The translations under genes were made by a program, and so were the position numbers. A stretch of 64,000 bases of DNA, from the NCBI GenBank assembly GCA_024639905.1, contig JAHEGE010000001.1:496001-560000 (forward strand), written 5' to 3'. Under the pieces are notes generated by a model that did no database searches, was not told where the DNA came from, and was given only the letters and a program-made list of their open reading frames with translations. This DNA comes from Gammaproteobacteria bacterium. GTDB taxonomy: Bacteria; Pseudomonadota; Gammaproteobacteria; Pseudomonadales; Pseudohongiellaceae. This document shows, piece by piece, positions 44,084 through 53,546 of the stretch. The stretch's first letter is position 1. Every line of letters begins with the position of its first letter.

Positions 44084-45442
44084 TTAAAGGTAAAACAGCT
44101 GGGCGAGGCCCAAGAAAGACAGAAAGCCAACGGAGTCGGTTACCGTCGTGAGTGCGACAGAGCCCGCGAGAGCTGGGTCTATATTGACTCGATTAAGTAG
44201 TAGCGGCAAATACGCACCGGCAAGCGCGGCGGTGATTAAGTTAATCATCATCGCGGTCGCGATAATCGCGCTGAGCGCGAGGTCTTGGTACCACACAAGG
44301 GTAATCGTACCAATCACGACGGCCCACACCAGGCCGTTGAGCGCGGCCACGCCGAGTTCACGAATAAGCAGCCAGCGGCTGTTGGCGGGGCCGATGTGTC
44401 CGAGTGCCAAGCCGCGTACAACGAGCGTCAGCGTTTGCGAGCCGGCGACGCCGCCCATATTGGCGACGATGGGCATGAGTATGGCGAGCGCGACCACGGC
44501 ATCTAGCGTATCTTGAAACAGGTAAATGACCAGTGAGGCGAACACTGCGGTCATCAGGTTTACCCCGAGCCATAACGCGCGTCGACGAGCCGTCTTCGTG
44601 ACTGGGGCGAAGGTGTCGTCTTCCTCGTCTAGGCCCGCCATACTCATTAAAGAGTGTTCGGTTGAGTCGCGAATCACATCCACCACGTCATCGATCGTAA
44701 TACGGCCTAGCAGTTTGCCCGAGTTGTCGATTACCGGCGCTGACACCCAGTCGTGCTGTTCGAATAGCTGAGCGACTTTGGTGGCATCCATATCAACAGA
44801 AATGCCTTCATGGTCTTCGAGCATGATGTCGTTGACGGTCGTTTGTGGATCAGACACCAGCAACGTGCGCAGTGGCATGCGGCCCAGCAGTTCGTCGTTG
44901 CGATTAACCACATAAATAGTGTCGGTCATCTCCGGCAGAGACTCGTGTCTGCGCAAGTAACGGAGTACCAGCTCGAGCGTATGGCTTGGACGCACCGTGA
45001 TGGTGTCGGTGTTCATCAAGCCGCCGGCGGTGTCTTCGTCGTAAGACAGGATCGTTTCAACGCGGTGACGATCTTGCTCGTCCATCGCCTCGAGCACTTG
45101 GCTCGCGACCTGTTGCGGCAACTGCTGCAGGATGTCGGCGAGATCGTCTGTCTCTAGCCCGAAGGTCAGTTCGGCTACTTGCTGGGCGTTGAGCTCGCTG
45201 AGTATTTGCCCCTGAATGTCTTCGTTGAGGTATTGGAGTACCTCACCTTCGGCGTCTTTGTCGATAAGCTGCCAGAGCACGCCGCGAGTTCTCGGCGGTG
45301 ACGATTCTAGGAGGTGAGCGATGCCCGCAGTCGGCAGAGTCTTTATCATCTGTCGAACTTGGTACAACGACCCGCTGTCGATTGCTTGATGCAATTCGAG
45401 GGCGTGGTCAGTCGTAGGCTGTAGCTCTGAAGCTTGTGACAT
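44084..45442 (-). CDS. mgtE: Magnesium transporter MgtE
   Basis: 452 residues, typical length. The N domain (about 30-130) has ERGVLWQLI-like TRGVLWQLIDKDAEGEVLQYL; two CBS domains follow (about 135-255: SYDEDTAGGLMNTDTITVR and LLGRITIDDVVDVIRDS); the membrane domain (about 285-452) has five helices with IVANMGGVAGSQTLTLVVRGLA (pore entrance) and GSVALTTVTDSVGFLSFLG (Mg2+-selectivity region). The N and CBS domains gate the pore by intracellular Mg2+. Located between the PTS(Ntr) genes and darP. Confidence 0.95.
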   Translation of the reverse strand: MSQASELQPTTDHALELHQAIDSGSLYQVRQMIKTLPTAGIAHLLESSPPRTRGVLWQLIDKDAEGEVLQYLNEDIQGQILSELNAQQVAELTFGLETDDLADILQQLPQQVASQVLEAMDEQDRHRVETILSYDEDTAGGLMNTDTITVRPSHTLELVLRYLRRHESLPEMTDTIYVVNRNDELLGRMPLRTLLVSDPQTTVNDIMLEDHEGISVDMDATKVAQLFEQHDWVSAPVIDNSGKLLGRITIDDVVDVIRDSTEHSLMSMAGLDEEDDTFAPVTKTARRRALWLGVNLMTAVFASLVIYLFQDTLDAVVALAILMPIVANMGGVAGSQTLTLVVRGLALGHIGPANSRWLLIRELGVAALNGLVWAVVIGTITLVWYQDLALSAIIATAMMINLITAALAGAYLPLLLNRVNIDPALAGSVALTTVTDSVGFLSFLGLAQLFYL

Positions 45443-45545
45443 GCGGGCGGTCGTCCTTCGTGACTGCGCGGGCGACGCTGGGGCTGATGCTCCTGCGATG
45501 CAGCATTCTACCGCTAATCGCTTGGCTTGAGAAATTGGTAGTGTT

Positions 45546-45815
45546 TTAGCGAGGTTCGCCGAAGCCTTCTGCGATGAGATCGAGTAGGGCAGTCATCGCC
45601 TCTTCTTCCTCGGCGCCTTGGATTGTGAGCGTAATCTCGGTGCCCTGTGTTGCCGCCAGCATCATGAGGGCTAGGATGCTTTTGCCGTCGACGACTTTGG
45701 TGCCGATGCCTACTTGCACGGCGCAATCGAAGCGGCTTGCGAGTTCAGCGAGCTTAGACGACGAGCGCGCATGCAGGCCGGCGCGGTTGACGAGGACGCA
45801 GCGCTCTTCGATCAC
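45546..45815 (-). CDS. ptsO: Nitrogen PTS phosphocarrier NPr (HPr-like)
   Basis: 89 residues. The phosphorylated histidine is in LVNRAGLHARSSSKLAELA and the second helix has VDGKSILALMMLAA. NPr passes phosphate from PtsP (EI-Ntr) to PtsN. The GTG start overlaps the rapZ TGA. The run of Glu (AEEEEAM) is typical of NPr rather than HPr. The ptsP gene is not in this window. Confidence 0.93.
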   Translation of the reverse strand: MIEERCVLVNRAGLHARSSSKLAELASRFDCAVQVGIGTKVVDGKSILALMMLAATQGTEITLTIQGAEEEEAMTALLDLIAEGFGEPR

Positions 45816-46681
45816 GTCGCTTTCTCCTCATCTAAATCTCGATGACGCACCTGCACGCGCTCGAAGCGGTTGGCGAACATCGCGCCGAGCTTGCGGGCAA
45901 GGTAGACCGACCGATGCTGGCCACCGGTACAGCCTATTGCGACAGTCATGTAGCTGCGGTTATTACGCTCGAAACTCGGTAGCCAGCGATCGAGGTAGGC
46001 CTCGAGCTGGTCACTCATCTCCTGTACCTCGGGTTGTGCATCGAGGAATGTAGCGACCTCGTCGCTCAGCCCTGTGAGGGTGCGTAGGCTTGCTTCCCAA
46101 TAGGGATTGGGCAGGCAACGGACATCGAATACGAGGTCGGCGTCGGTTGCGATGCCGTTCTTAAAGCCGAATGATTGAAACTGCAGCGTCATGCTTTTTG
46201 CTGTGCCGTCGAGCAGGCGGTTGATGACGATGTCACGCAGCTTATGCTGCGACATCTCGCTGGTGTCTATCGACAGGCTTGCTCGTAGCGACAGCGGCTC
46301 GAGTAGCGCAGATTCGCGGTCGATCGCCTCGCGCAGTCCTGTCTCTTTAGTGCTTAAGGGGTGTTTACGGCGACTCTCGCTGAATCGACGCAAGAGGGTC
46401 TGAGGATTCGCATCGAGAAACACGATCTCGGTCGCGAAGTCTGCATTGCTTAGTTCGTCGATGAGTTGGGGAACTTGCTCTAGGTCTGCCGGTACGTTGC
46501 GAGCGTCGATGCTGACGGCGACGTTGGTGATATCGAGCTGTTTCGCCGTAAGGCGAGCAGCCAGTGAGGGCAAGAGGCTTGCTGGGAGGTTGTCGATGCA
46601 GTAGTAGTCATGGTCTTCGAGTATGTGTAAAACCGTACTCTTGCCCGAGCCAGAACGGCCGCTGATGATTGTTAACTTCAT
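45812..46681 (-). CDS. rapZ: RNase adapter protein RapZ
   Basis: 289 residues. In E. coli RapZ binds the small RNA GlmZ and presents it to RNase E, controlling GlcN6P synthesis. The Walker A is ISGRSGSGKSTVLHILED (N terminus), Walker B-like VVSIDARN region is VAVSIDARNVP, and the C-terminal domain has IGCTGGQHRSVYLARKLG. It lies 26 bp downstream of ptsN and overlaps ptsO. GlmY/GlmZ RNAs were not found here. Confidence 0.95.
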   Translation of the reverse strand: MKLTIISGRSGSGKSTVLHILEDHDYYCIDNLPASLLPSLAARLTAKQLDITNVAVSIDARNVPADLEQVPQLIDELSNADFATEIVFLDANPQTLLRRFSESRRKHPLSTKETGLREAIDRESALLEPLSLRASLSIDTSEMSQHKLRDIVINRLLDGTAKSMTLQFQSFGFKNGIATDADLVFDVRCLPNPYWEASLRTLTGLSDEVATFLDAQPEVQEMSDQLEAYLDRWLPSFERNNRSYMTVAIGCTGGQHRSVYLARKLGAMFANRFERVQVRHRDLDEEKAT

Positions 46682-46707
46682 GCTGTCGATCAGGCTCCTG
46701 TTGCGCG

Positions 46708-47157
46708 CTAGGTCATGATCGCCACATTGTAGAGGTCTTCGTCATCGAAGGTATGACGCAGAGTGAAGCAGAGATCCTCGTCTAAGAACAGCGACGCAAT
46801 CTCCCCAAGTGCCTTAACGTGCTCGTCGTCTCCGTCCTCAGGCACGATGAGGGCGAACACCAAATCTACTGGCTCGCCGTCGAGCGAATCGTAGTCGACA
46901 GGGCTGTCGAGGGAGATGAGCGCCCCAATGGCTTTAGTACACTGGGCGAGACGGCAATGAGGGATGGCGATGCCTTTGCCAAGCCCCGTTGTGCCGAGTT
47001 GCTCGCGTCCCATCAGTGCGGCGAAAACTTCGTCGCTCTCTACGTCGTCGAGTTGCTGTGCGATGAGGTCGCTCACGGTATTGATGACGCGTTTCTTACT
47101 CACCCCCTCGACCTTGCTTCGGCAACTGTCTAGGGTGAGGAGTTCTTCTAGATGCAT
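46708..47157 (-). CDS. ptsN: Nitrogen PTS EIIA component PtsN
   Basis: 149 residues, an EIIA-type domain. The phospho-accepting histidine is in GLGKGIAIPHCRLAQC (about residue 67). PtsN regulates K+ uptake and other targets by its phosphorylation state. It starts only 40 bp after rpoN; the ribosome hibernation factor gene hpf that normally separates them is missing. Confidence 0.95.
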   Translation of the reverse strand: MHLEELLTLDSCRSKVEGVSKKRVINTVSDLIAQQLDDVESDEVFAALMGREQLGTTGLGKGIAIPHCRLAQCTKAIGALISLDSPVDYDSLDGEPVDLVFALIVPEDGDDEHVKALGEIASLFLDEDLCFTLRHTFDDEDLYNVAIMT

Positions 47158-47197
47158 GAAATTTTAAACTCTTTTTCGTATCGTCGATTCGTCCGGC

Positions 47198-48706
47198 TCA
47201 GTCGCCGGTGAGTCGCTTACGCTCATTCGAGGGCGGAATATTCAGCGACTCTCTGTATTTGGCTATTGTTCTGCGCGCCACATTAATGCCTTGGTCTTGC
47301 AGCAACTCTGCAATTTTACTATCACTTAGCGGCTTACGGGTATTCTCAGCGGCGACTAATTTGCGAATTATCGCGCGAATCGCCGTCGAAGAGCACTCGC
47401 CGCCGCCTGCTGTCGACACATGGCTGGAGAAAAAATACTTAAGCTCGAAGATGCCACGGGGCGTGTGCATGTATTTCTGCGTGGTCACACGAGAAATCGT
47501 CGACTCATGCATTTCGACCGCCTCAGCGATATCGTGAAGGACCAGCGGCTTCATAGCTTCTTCGCCGTGTTCGAGAAAGCCGATCTGATGTTCGACGATG
47601 CGCATAGAGACTTTCATTAGCGTATCGTTGCGGCTTTGTAAGCTCTTGAGGAACCAGCGTGCCTCTTGCAAATTGTCTTTGAGGAAGTTGTTATCGCTGC
47701 TCGAGTCTCCGCGCTTTACGAGTGCCGCATAGTCAGCATTGATACGTAGTTTAGGAGCGACCTCGGGGTTGAGTTCTACGCGCCAGGAGCCGGTCTCGAC
47801 GTCTTTGCTAACTAAGACATCGGGAATGACGTAGCTAGTAGACGGCGGCGCAATGTCGGAACCAGGCTGGGGATTGAGATTCTCAATGAGCTCGATTGCT
47901 GCGCGTAGCTCGGGCTCTTTCAGGCGAGCCTTGCGGAGTAGCTGGCTGTAGTCGCGCACGCCGAGCAGCTCTATGTGCTCGCTGACAATAAGTTTTGCCG
48001 CGCATAGGGCGGGAAAATCATCCTCGTTAAGGAGCTCGAGTTGAATCAGCAGGCATTCGGACAGAGAGCGATAGCCTACGCCTACCGGATCGAAGTGCTG
48101 GATGCGGTGCAGCACGGCCAGGACCTCGTCGGCCTCGATATCCTCTTCTGCAGAGAATCCTTCGAGTAATTCTTCTATCGCCGTTGTGAGCCTTCCGCTG
48201 GGGTCGATCGAGTCGATGATTGCCTCGCCGATGCGCTGGTCTTTCTCCGAGAGATGGCTCAGATTTAGTTGCCAGAGTAGATGATCTTGCAATGTCTCCA
48301 CAGCTGAATTGCGCGATTCGAAATCGCTATTGTCGCCTTCGTAGCTGCCGCCACCTGAGCCGGGATAGATGTCTTCCCACTGCGAGTCGGTGGTCAGCTC
48401 GTTCGGTATATTCTCGCCCCACTCGTTGTCGTCGGTGCTCGAGTTGCCCGGATCATGCTCGCTCTCTTGTCGAGCGTCGGCTTCGCTGGCCTGCTCTTGT
48501 TGCTGCGTGTTTGAGTCGGTGTGTTCGCGCTCGCCCGCCGAGAGCTCATCGCCCTCTATGCGCTCGAGCATGGGGTTGGATTCTAACGCTTCGGCAATCT
48601 CGTCTTGTAAATCCAGCGTCGACAGCTGAAGCAGCTTGATCGCCTGCTGCAGCTGTGGCGTCATGCTGAGATTTTGGCCCATCTTGAGCTGGAGAGAGAG
48701 CTTCAT
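47198..48706 (-). CDS. rpoN: RNA polymerase sigma-54 factor
   Basis: 501 residues from ATG 48706 ([13 protein letters not shown]); a longer frame to 48769 adds an unconserved leader. Region I is Gln/Leu-rich ([24 protein letters not shown]), region II is acidic and Ser/Glu-rich (about 55-130), and region III ends with the HTH and the RpoN box [17 protein letters not shown]. It is the sigma factor needed for the CbrB-controlled promoter at 23.96 kb. Preceded by lptB as in most Proteobacteria. Confidence 0.96.
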   Translation of the reverse strand: MKLSLQLKMGQNLSMTPQLQQAIKLLQLSTLDLQDEIAEALESNPMLERIEGDELSAGEREHTDSNTQQQEQASEADARQESEHDPGNSSTDDNEWGENIPNELTTDSQWEDIYPGSGGGSYEGDNSDFESRNSAVETLQDHLLWQLNLSHLSEKDQRIGEAIIDSIDPSGRLTTAIEELLEGFSAEEDIEADEVLAVLHRIQHFDPVGVGYRSLSECLLIQLELLNEDDFPALCAAKLIVSEHIELLGVRDYSQLLRKARLKEPELRAAIELIENLNPQPGSDIAPPSTSYVIPDVLVSKDVETGSWRVELNPEVAPKLRINADYAALVKRGDSSSDNNFLKDNLQEARWFLKSLQSRNDTLMKVSMRIVEHQIGFLEHGEEAMKPLVLHDIAEAVEMHESTISRVTTQKYMHTPRGIFELKYFFSSHVSTAGGGECSSTAIRAIIRKLVAAENTRKPLSDSKIAELLQDQGINVARRTIAKYRESLNIPPSNERKRLTGD

Positions 48707-48817
48707 GCGGCTAGCATTGCGACCTGAGTGAGAGAGATGTGTCGCGAGTATAGCAAGTTCTATGCCCATTTCGCATAGCGGAAGGAGAAGTGAATTTCGC
48801 TGGCTTGGAGCGGATTT

Positions 48818-49537
48818 TTAGAGGCGGAAATTTTCCCCGAGATACACCTCGCGGACAGTCTTGTTCTCCAGGATCTCGGTCGCACCGCCTTCGGCGATGA
48901 TGTGGCCTTCGCTGACGATATACGCTTTTTCGCAGATGTCGAGTGTCTCGCGCACATTGTGATCGGTGAGCAAGATGCCGATGTTGCGGGCACGCAAGTG
49001 CTCTATGATGCGCTTGATATCGTTGACCGAAATCGGGTCGACTCCTGCGAACGGTTCGTCGAGCAAGATGTAGGAGGGATCCGTGGCGAGCGTGCGGGCG
49101 ATCTCGGTACGCCTTCTTTCGCCTCCCGACAGACTCCTGCCTAGGCTGTCGCGGATGGGTTGCAGCGAAAACTCGTCTAGTAACGCCTCGAGCTTCGTGT
49201 CCTGTGCTGACGGACCCAGGTCGCTGCGTGTCTGCAGGATGGCTTTGATGTTATCCGCGACGCTGAGCGTCTGGAAAATCGATGAGTCTTGCGGCAGGTA
49301 AGCAAGACCATGCTGCGCACGACGATGAATAGGCAGCTTGGTCACGTCGCTGTCATCGATGCGCACGCTTCCTGAATCGGCAGCCACGAGCCCCACGACC
49401 ATGTAGAAGCAGGTGGTTTTGCCCGCGCCATTAGGCCCTAGAAGGCCGACAATCTGACCGCGCTCGATCTCCAAGGAGACGTCGCGGACGACTTGGCGCT
49501 TCTTGTAAGACTTGGCGAGGTGTTTAGCTTGCAGCAT
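48818..49537 (-). CDS. lptB: LPS export ABC transporter ATPase LptB
   Basis: 239 residues. Walker A is [16 protein letters not shown] (about 33-48), the signature [15 protein letters not shown], Walker [14 protein letters not shown], and the H-loop [12 protein letters not shown]. LptB2 powers extraction of LPS with LptF/LptG (encoded elsewhere) towards LptC and LptA. It lies 32 bp after lptA. Confidence 0.96.
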   Translation of the reverse strand: MLQAKHLAKSYKKRQVVRDVSLEIERGQIVGLLGPNGAGKTTCFYMVVGLVAADSGSVRIDDSDVTKLPIHRRAQHGLAYLPQDSSIFQTLSVADNIKAILQTRSDLGPSAQDTKLEALLDEFSLQPIRDSLGRSLSGGERRRTEIARTLATDPSYILLDEPFAGVDPISVNDIKRIIEHLRARNIGILLTDHNVRETLDICEKAYIVSEGHIIAEGGATEILENKTVREVYLGENFRL

Positions 49538-49569
49538 GGGATTCTCTGAATTCGTTGTCGCGGGCCGGG

Positions 49570-50124
49570 TCAGTTCGTCGGTGAGTTGGCGAGGCTGCCT
49601 GAGCAGGGACCGGTGGCTTCTCTGATCAAATCGGCATCGACAAGGTATACGATCGCCGCACAGCGCATCGAAGAATCGGGCGAATCGATCGTCGCCTCGC
49701 CGATAAGCTCGACAATACTTTGCTCCGAGCCGGGCGAGGTGCTGCCGTTGGCCTCGCTATCGAGTTTCGCCTCGGTGAAGAGTCTGAGGGAATTGCTGGT
49801 TGCTTCAACGCGATCGCCCGCCTCCGATAGTGTCTGGCTATAGCGTACGGGGTTGCCAGTAACGGTGATCAGCCTTAGTTCGTTGCTCGCCACTGCGTAG
49901 TCGAATTGCGCACTGTCACCTTCGATGCGCAGACTACCCTGAGTGATGACAACCTCGTTCTCCATGCTGAGCGTGCGAGTATCGCCTTCTTGCACCATCG
50001 TCGAGTTGCCCTTTGCCTCCCACTCAACCTGCGCGAGTTTGTCCGCCTCGAGCGCGTGGCCGAGAGTGCTCGTCAGGCCGATGATGACGCTGGCGGCGAT
50101 GGCGAATCTATTGCGGTGAGTCAT
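49570..50124 (-). CDS. lptA: LPS export periplasmic bridge protein LptA
   Basis: 184 residues from ATG 50124 ([12 protein letters not shown]), inside the 3' end of lptC (17-bp overlap); a longer frame to 50208 lies within lptC and is less likely. Signal peptide ends at [10 protein letters not shown]. The OstA-fold repeat pattern is visible: [16 protein letters not shown] [23 protein letters not shown]. LptA polymerises into the periplasmic bridge for LPS. Confidence 0.92.
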   Translation of the reverse strand: MTHRNRFAIAASVIIGLTSTLGHALEADKLAQVEWEAKGNSTMVQEGDTRTLSMENEVVITQGSLRIEGDSAQFDYAVASNELRLITVTGNPVRYSQTLSEAGDRVEATSNSLRLFTEAKLDSEANGSTSPGSEQSIVELIGEATIDSPDSSMRCAAIVYLVDADLIREATGPCSGSLANSPTN

Positions 50125-50809
50125 AGGTGCCTCGCACAGAAGAATGGAAATGCATCGTATCAGTTTGCAAGTCGGCATCGAAGCCTTGAGAATCTTGCGT
50201 AAGCCCACGCTCCGTCACTCTCACAGAATCTTCGCTTGAGAGTGTCTCATTGCGGGCATCGAATAGCAGGCTTGGTGATTGCACAATGAGCTGGGACGGA
50301 TTGTCTTCGGCTGCGTGGAGGCGAGCATCTCCAAGGAAGCGAAGCAGATTATTCTCCATCGCGGTATCCGCGCTGTTAGCGCGCTGTTCGACCCTGCCGA
50401 ACTGGGCGCCAACTCGCCATTCCTCTGTGCCAGTCTCGTATAAGACGACGCGCGGCATTTCTAAGAGTGCTGACTGGTCGGCAAGTTGGATTTGAGAGTC
50501 GGTTGCAATCGAATACTGCAGCAGCCCTGTTGTATCGAAGCGCTGGGAACGTACCTTTGTCGAATAGGCTTCAAGCACAACGTCGCGCGAAGTAAGCAGT
50601 GGCGTAAAGGCTTCGAGCGCTTGGGACTGTGGTGAGGCATTGGGCGCGCTGTCGCCTGCGCTCTCCGAATCGAGAAATGACTCCTCTCGCGCAGACGGTC
50701 GGCCGACCAAATCGATGGCTAAGTACAGCGCAATGGCGGTCAAAGCCGGTATAGCGAGCGCTAAGCCTCGGCGAAGCTGGGGCGGCACTGACGTCAGCTT
50801 GCCTGCCAT
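50108..50809 (-). CDS. lptC: LPS export inner-membrane protein LptC
   Basis: 233 residues with one N-terminal membrane anchor (LALAIPALTAIALYLAIDLVG) and a periplasmic beta-jellyroll (DVVLEAYSTKVRSQRFDTTG, FDARNETLSSEDSVRV). It is longer than E. coli LptC (191) because of a Ser/Glu/Asp linker at about 40-65. The start overlaps the kdsC stop (TAATG). Confidence 0.9.
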   Translation of the reverse strand: MAGKLTSVPPQLRRGLALAIPALTAIALYLAIDLVGRPSAREESFLDSESAGDSAPNASPQSQALEAFTPLLTSRDVVLEAYSTKVRSQRFDTTGLLQYSIATDSQIQLADQSALLEMPRVVLYETGTEEWRVGAQFGRVEQRANSADTAMENNLLRFLGDARLHAAEDNPSQLIVQSPSLLFDARNETLSSEDSVRVTERGLTQDSQGFDADLQTDTMHFHSSVRGTYDSPQ

Positions 50810-51357
50810 TAGAAGGGTTGCTTGCCTTGGCTTGCGAGGATGAAGTCGATCAGTTCGCGAACTGCGCCGCTGCCACCTTGCGTGCGGGTAATGGCGTGAG
50901 AGGCGGCATGAGCGCAGGCGTGACCCAGTGGCACACTCACGGCGAGCCCTGCGCGTTCAAGCACAGGGACATCCGGGGCGTCGTCGCCAGCATAGGCGAT
51001 CTCGTCATCGTGCAGATTGTGTGTCGCACAAATCGCATCCAGTGCCGCGGCTTTGTCTTTGACCCCTTGAAAGAGTACGGAGATACCGAGATCTTGTGCG
51101 CGTCGAGTAACCAAGGCAGATTCTCTGCCGGTAATAATCCCGACATCGATGCCTGCATCGATGGCAAAGCGTATGCCTTGGCCGTCGAGAGTATGAAAGG
51201 TTTTCATCTCCTCGCCGGAATTCGAAAAGTAAAGCCGTCCGTCCGTCAGTACGCCATCTACGTCGAGCAATACCATGCGCACTTTGCGCGCGCGCTCGAG
51301 AAGCGCTTCGGGTGTCTGAGTCGGCTGTTTTAGTGGGTTGGCTTGCATGCTTGTCAC
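50809..51357 (-). CDS. kdsC: 3-deoxy-D-manno-octulosonate 8-phosphate phosphatase
   Basis: 182 residues of the HAD superfamily: motif I VLLDVDGVLTDGRLYFSNSGEE, motif II GIITGRESALV, Lys in FQGVKDKAAAL and motif IV EIAYAGDDAPDVPVLERAG. KdsC removes phosphate from Kdo-8-P in Kdo synthesis. It sits 35 bp after kdsD in the kds-lpt operon. Starts at codons 1 and 4 are both possible. Confidence 0.95.
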   Translation of the reverse strand: MTSMQANPLKQPTQTPEALLERARKVRMVLLDVDGVLTDGRLYFSNSGEEMKTFHTLDGQGIRFAIDAGIDVGIITGRESALVTRRAQDLGISVLFQGVKDKAAALDAICATHNLHDDEIAYAGDDAPDVPVLERAGLAVSVPLGHACAHAASHAITRTQGGSGAVRELIDFILASQGKQPF

Positions 51358-51392
51358 TCGCGATTTGTGCTTTAGTCTTAATCGAGCGCAGT

Positions 51393-52400
51393 TTACACCA
51401 CGTTTGCGCGCAGCAGGTCGTGCATCTTGATCAAGCCTGAGAGTTGTCCAGGGCTGTCGGAGACGATTAGCACATACACGCTGGCGTCTTGCATCTTCGC
51501 GGCAGCCTCCGCCGCGAGTGCCGAGGAGGCTATAAAGCGGTAGTCGCTAGACATCAGTTCGTCGACGCGGGTGCTGCGAATGTCGACGCCGGCATCGAGG
51601 GCGCGTCTGAGGTCGCCGTCGCTAAAGACGCCGAGCAGTGCTCCGGCAGAGTCTGTCACGGTGGTGAGTCCGAAACCCTTTGAGGTCATCTCGAGCAATG
51701 CGTCGGATAGCGGAGTGCCGGTTGCAACCCTTGGCAGCTCCGTGCCTTCGTGCATGACGTCGCGCACGCGCACCAACAGTCGCCGGCCCAGGTTGCCGCC
51801 AGGATGCGAGAAAGCAAAATCCTCTCGGGTGAAGCCACGCGCCTCTAATAGTGCCATAGCCAATGCGTCGCCGAGAACTAGCGCGGCGGTAGTGCTCGAA
51901 GTAGGTGCGAGTCCGAGAGGGCAGGCCTCTTCTGCCACTTGAGCGTCGAGATTAGCCTCTGCCGCCAAGGCGAGCTCGGAGTGCGGGTTGCCGGTGAGGC
52001 TGATAAGCGGGATGGCTTGGCGCTTGAGCACGGGCAGTAGGCCGACTATCTCCTCGGTGGAGCCGGAATTCGACAGTGCGAGGACAACGTCGTTTTTGGC
52101 GATCATACCGATGTCGCCATGGCTCGCCTCTGCCGGGTGGACAAACATCGCCGTGGTGCCGGTGCTCGCGAGTGTTGCTGCAATCTTTCGGCCTATATGG
52201 CCGGATTTGCCCATACCGATGACCACGACCCTGCCGCTGCTATTGAGGATGATCTCGCAGGCTCTTGCAAAGGCTTCGTCGAGACGTGCATCGAGTGCCG
52301 CGACAGCGGCGAGTTCGATATGCAGTGTCTTACGTGCAGACTCTATTAGGGCCGCGCGCGAGGTGGGGGAGTTCACCCAGGGAGAAGTCATAAGCGTCAC
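51393..52400 (-). CDS. kdsD: Arabinose 5-phosphate isomerase
   Basis: 335 residues. The SIS domain (about 40-180) has VVVIGMGKSGHIGRKIAATLASTG and LALSNSGSTEEI, followed by two CBS domains (about 205-335: VRDVMHEGTELPRV, GVFSDGDLRRALD). It makes arabinose 5-phosphate for Kdo. The GTG at 52400 overlaps the antiporter TGA and is preferred; an ATG three codons later is possible. Confidence 0.95.
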   Translation of the reverse strand: MTLMTSPWVNSPTSRAALIESARKTLHIELAAVAALDARLDEAFARACEIILNSSGRVVVIGMGKSGHIGRKIAATLASTGTTAMFVHPAEASHGDIGMIAKNDVVLALSNSGSTEEIVGLLPVLKRQAIPLISLTGNPHSELALAAEANLDAQVAEEACPLGLAPTSSTTAALVLGDALAMALLEARGFTREDFAFSHPGGNLGRRLLVRVRDVMHEGTELPRVATGTPLSDALLEMTSKGFGLTTVTDSAGALLGVFSDGDLRRALDAGVDIRSTRVDELMSSDYRFIASSALAAEAAAKMQDASVYVLIVSDSPGQLSGLIKMHDLLRANVV

Positions 52401-53398
52401 ACATCCATTAGCATTATCGCGAACCAGCCGCAGTAGACCGATAGGAAGAGGACGCCGCTCAGTCGCCCCAGCTGTTTGCCGCGGGTTACCGCATAGTAAC
52501 AGAACGCCGAGAGGACGAGTGTCAGTAGCGTGACCGCAGCGTAATCGCGGAACAGCAAAGGGGCTTGAATCACCCCGGGGCTCAGTAAGCCCGGGAAGGG
52601 CAGGACGGCCAGCAGGTTGATGATGTTTGAGCCTACGATATTACCGATAGCAAGATCATAGTGGCCTTTGAGCACGCAAGTGATCGAGGCAGCAAGCTCC
52701 GGGAGGCTAGTTCCGAGGGCGACGATCGTGAGGCCGATGACCGCTTCTGAAACCCCCAGCGTCTCGGCGATAGCGCTCGCGGCTGCGACCAGTGCTTCTG
52801 CGCTAACGATTAACAGGATCAAACCGAGGATGAGGTACGCGATTGCTTGCCAAGCCTTCACCGGTTCGGTCTCGTCCGACGCGGCGATAGCCTCGTCATC
52901 CCCTTGGTCAGTCGCCCCCGCGTCGCCCGCCTCAGCTATTAGCTCGAGCCTGGCGGCTTTATTGCTAAGTATTTTATAACCGAGGAACGCTGTTAGCGCG
53001 ATAAGCACCATCGCGTCGAAGAAGCCTACGAACAGGTCGAAGAGCAAAGCCCCAGTCACGAAGGTGACGAGCAGGAGGGCAGGGATCTCTTTCTTGACGA
53101 GTGATTTAGGCGGTGTGAGCGGCCTGAGGATGGCGGCCACGCCCAGCGCGACGCCGATGTTGAACAGGTTGGAGCCGATGGCGTTGCCAATAGCGAGCTC
53201 GGGTTTGTTCTCCAATGCCGAGACGGCAGAGGAGAAGATTTCCGGGGCAGAGGTACCAAAGGCGACAATGGTCAGGCCGATAAGTAGGGGCGAGATGCCC
53301 GCGCTGCGCGCCAAAGCGGATGCGCCGTACACGAATTTATCGGCTCCCCAAATAAGGCCGACGAAGCCGAGGGCGATAACCACTGAATTTACGAGCAT
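52397..53398 (-). CDS. yrbG: Ca2+/Na+ antiporter (YrbG type, CaCA family)
   Basis: 333 residues from ATG 53398 (MLVNSVVIALGF); the longer frame to 53485 adds a polar leader. The two CaCA alpha-repeats are clear: GLTIVAFGTSAPEIFSSAVSAL with GNAIGSNLFNIGVALGV, and GLTIVALGTSLPELAASITCVL with GNIVGSNIINLLAVLP. A charged loop separates them (GATDQGDDEAIAASDETEP, about 195-215). It is the first gene of the kdsD-kdsC-lptCAB-rpoN operon, as in E. coli. Confidence 0.93.
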   Translation of the reverse strand: MLVNSVVIALGFVGLIWGADKFVYGASALARSAGISPLLIGLTIVAFGTSAPEIFSSAVSALENKPELAIGNAIGSNLFNIGVALGVAAILRPLTPPKSLVKKEIPALLLVTFVTGALLFDLFVGFFDAMVLIALTAFLGYKILSNKAARLELIAEAGDAGATDQGDDEAIAASDETEPVKAWQAIAYLILGLILLIVSAEALVAAASAIAETLGVSEAVIGLTIVALGTSLPELAASITCVLKGHYDLAIGNIVGSNIINLLAVLPFPGLLSPGVIQAPLLFRDYAAVTLLTLVLSAFCYYAVTRGKQLGRLSGVLFLSVYCGWFAIMLMDV

Positions 53399-53432
53399 AA
53401 AAAGGGTTCTATTGCGGAAGAATTGACGCGTA

Positions 53433-53461
53433 ATTAGAAGGGGGATAGAGCCCCTTTGCAA
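53433..53461 (-). promoter_or_regulatory. Candidate promoter of the yrbG-kds-lpt-rpoN operon, spacer palindromic
   Basis: On the minus strand TTGCAA (-35), 17 bp, then TCTAAT (-10), about 35 bp before the antiporter start. The spacer is taken up by an inverted repeat AAGGGG-N7-CCCCTT (53438-53456), which could be an operator or a stress-regulator site. Confidence 0.45.
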
Positions 53462-53468
53462 GTAGTAA

Positions 53469-53497
53469 TTTAACGCAAACGCCAATTAAGGTAGACT
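53469..53497 (+). promoter_or_regulatory. Candidate promoter of mlaC
   Basis: TTTAAC (53469-53474), 17-bp spacer, TAGACT (53492-53497). The start would be near 53504, about 43 bp before the mlaC ATG. The -35 is a modest match. Confidence 0.4.
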
Positions 53498-53546
53498 CTC
53501 GTCACCAAATCTGTGAGTCAAAATAGACACCCTCAGGAGGGCAGTC

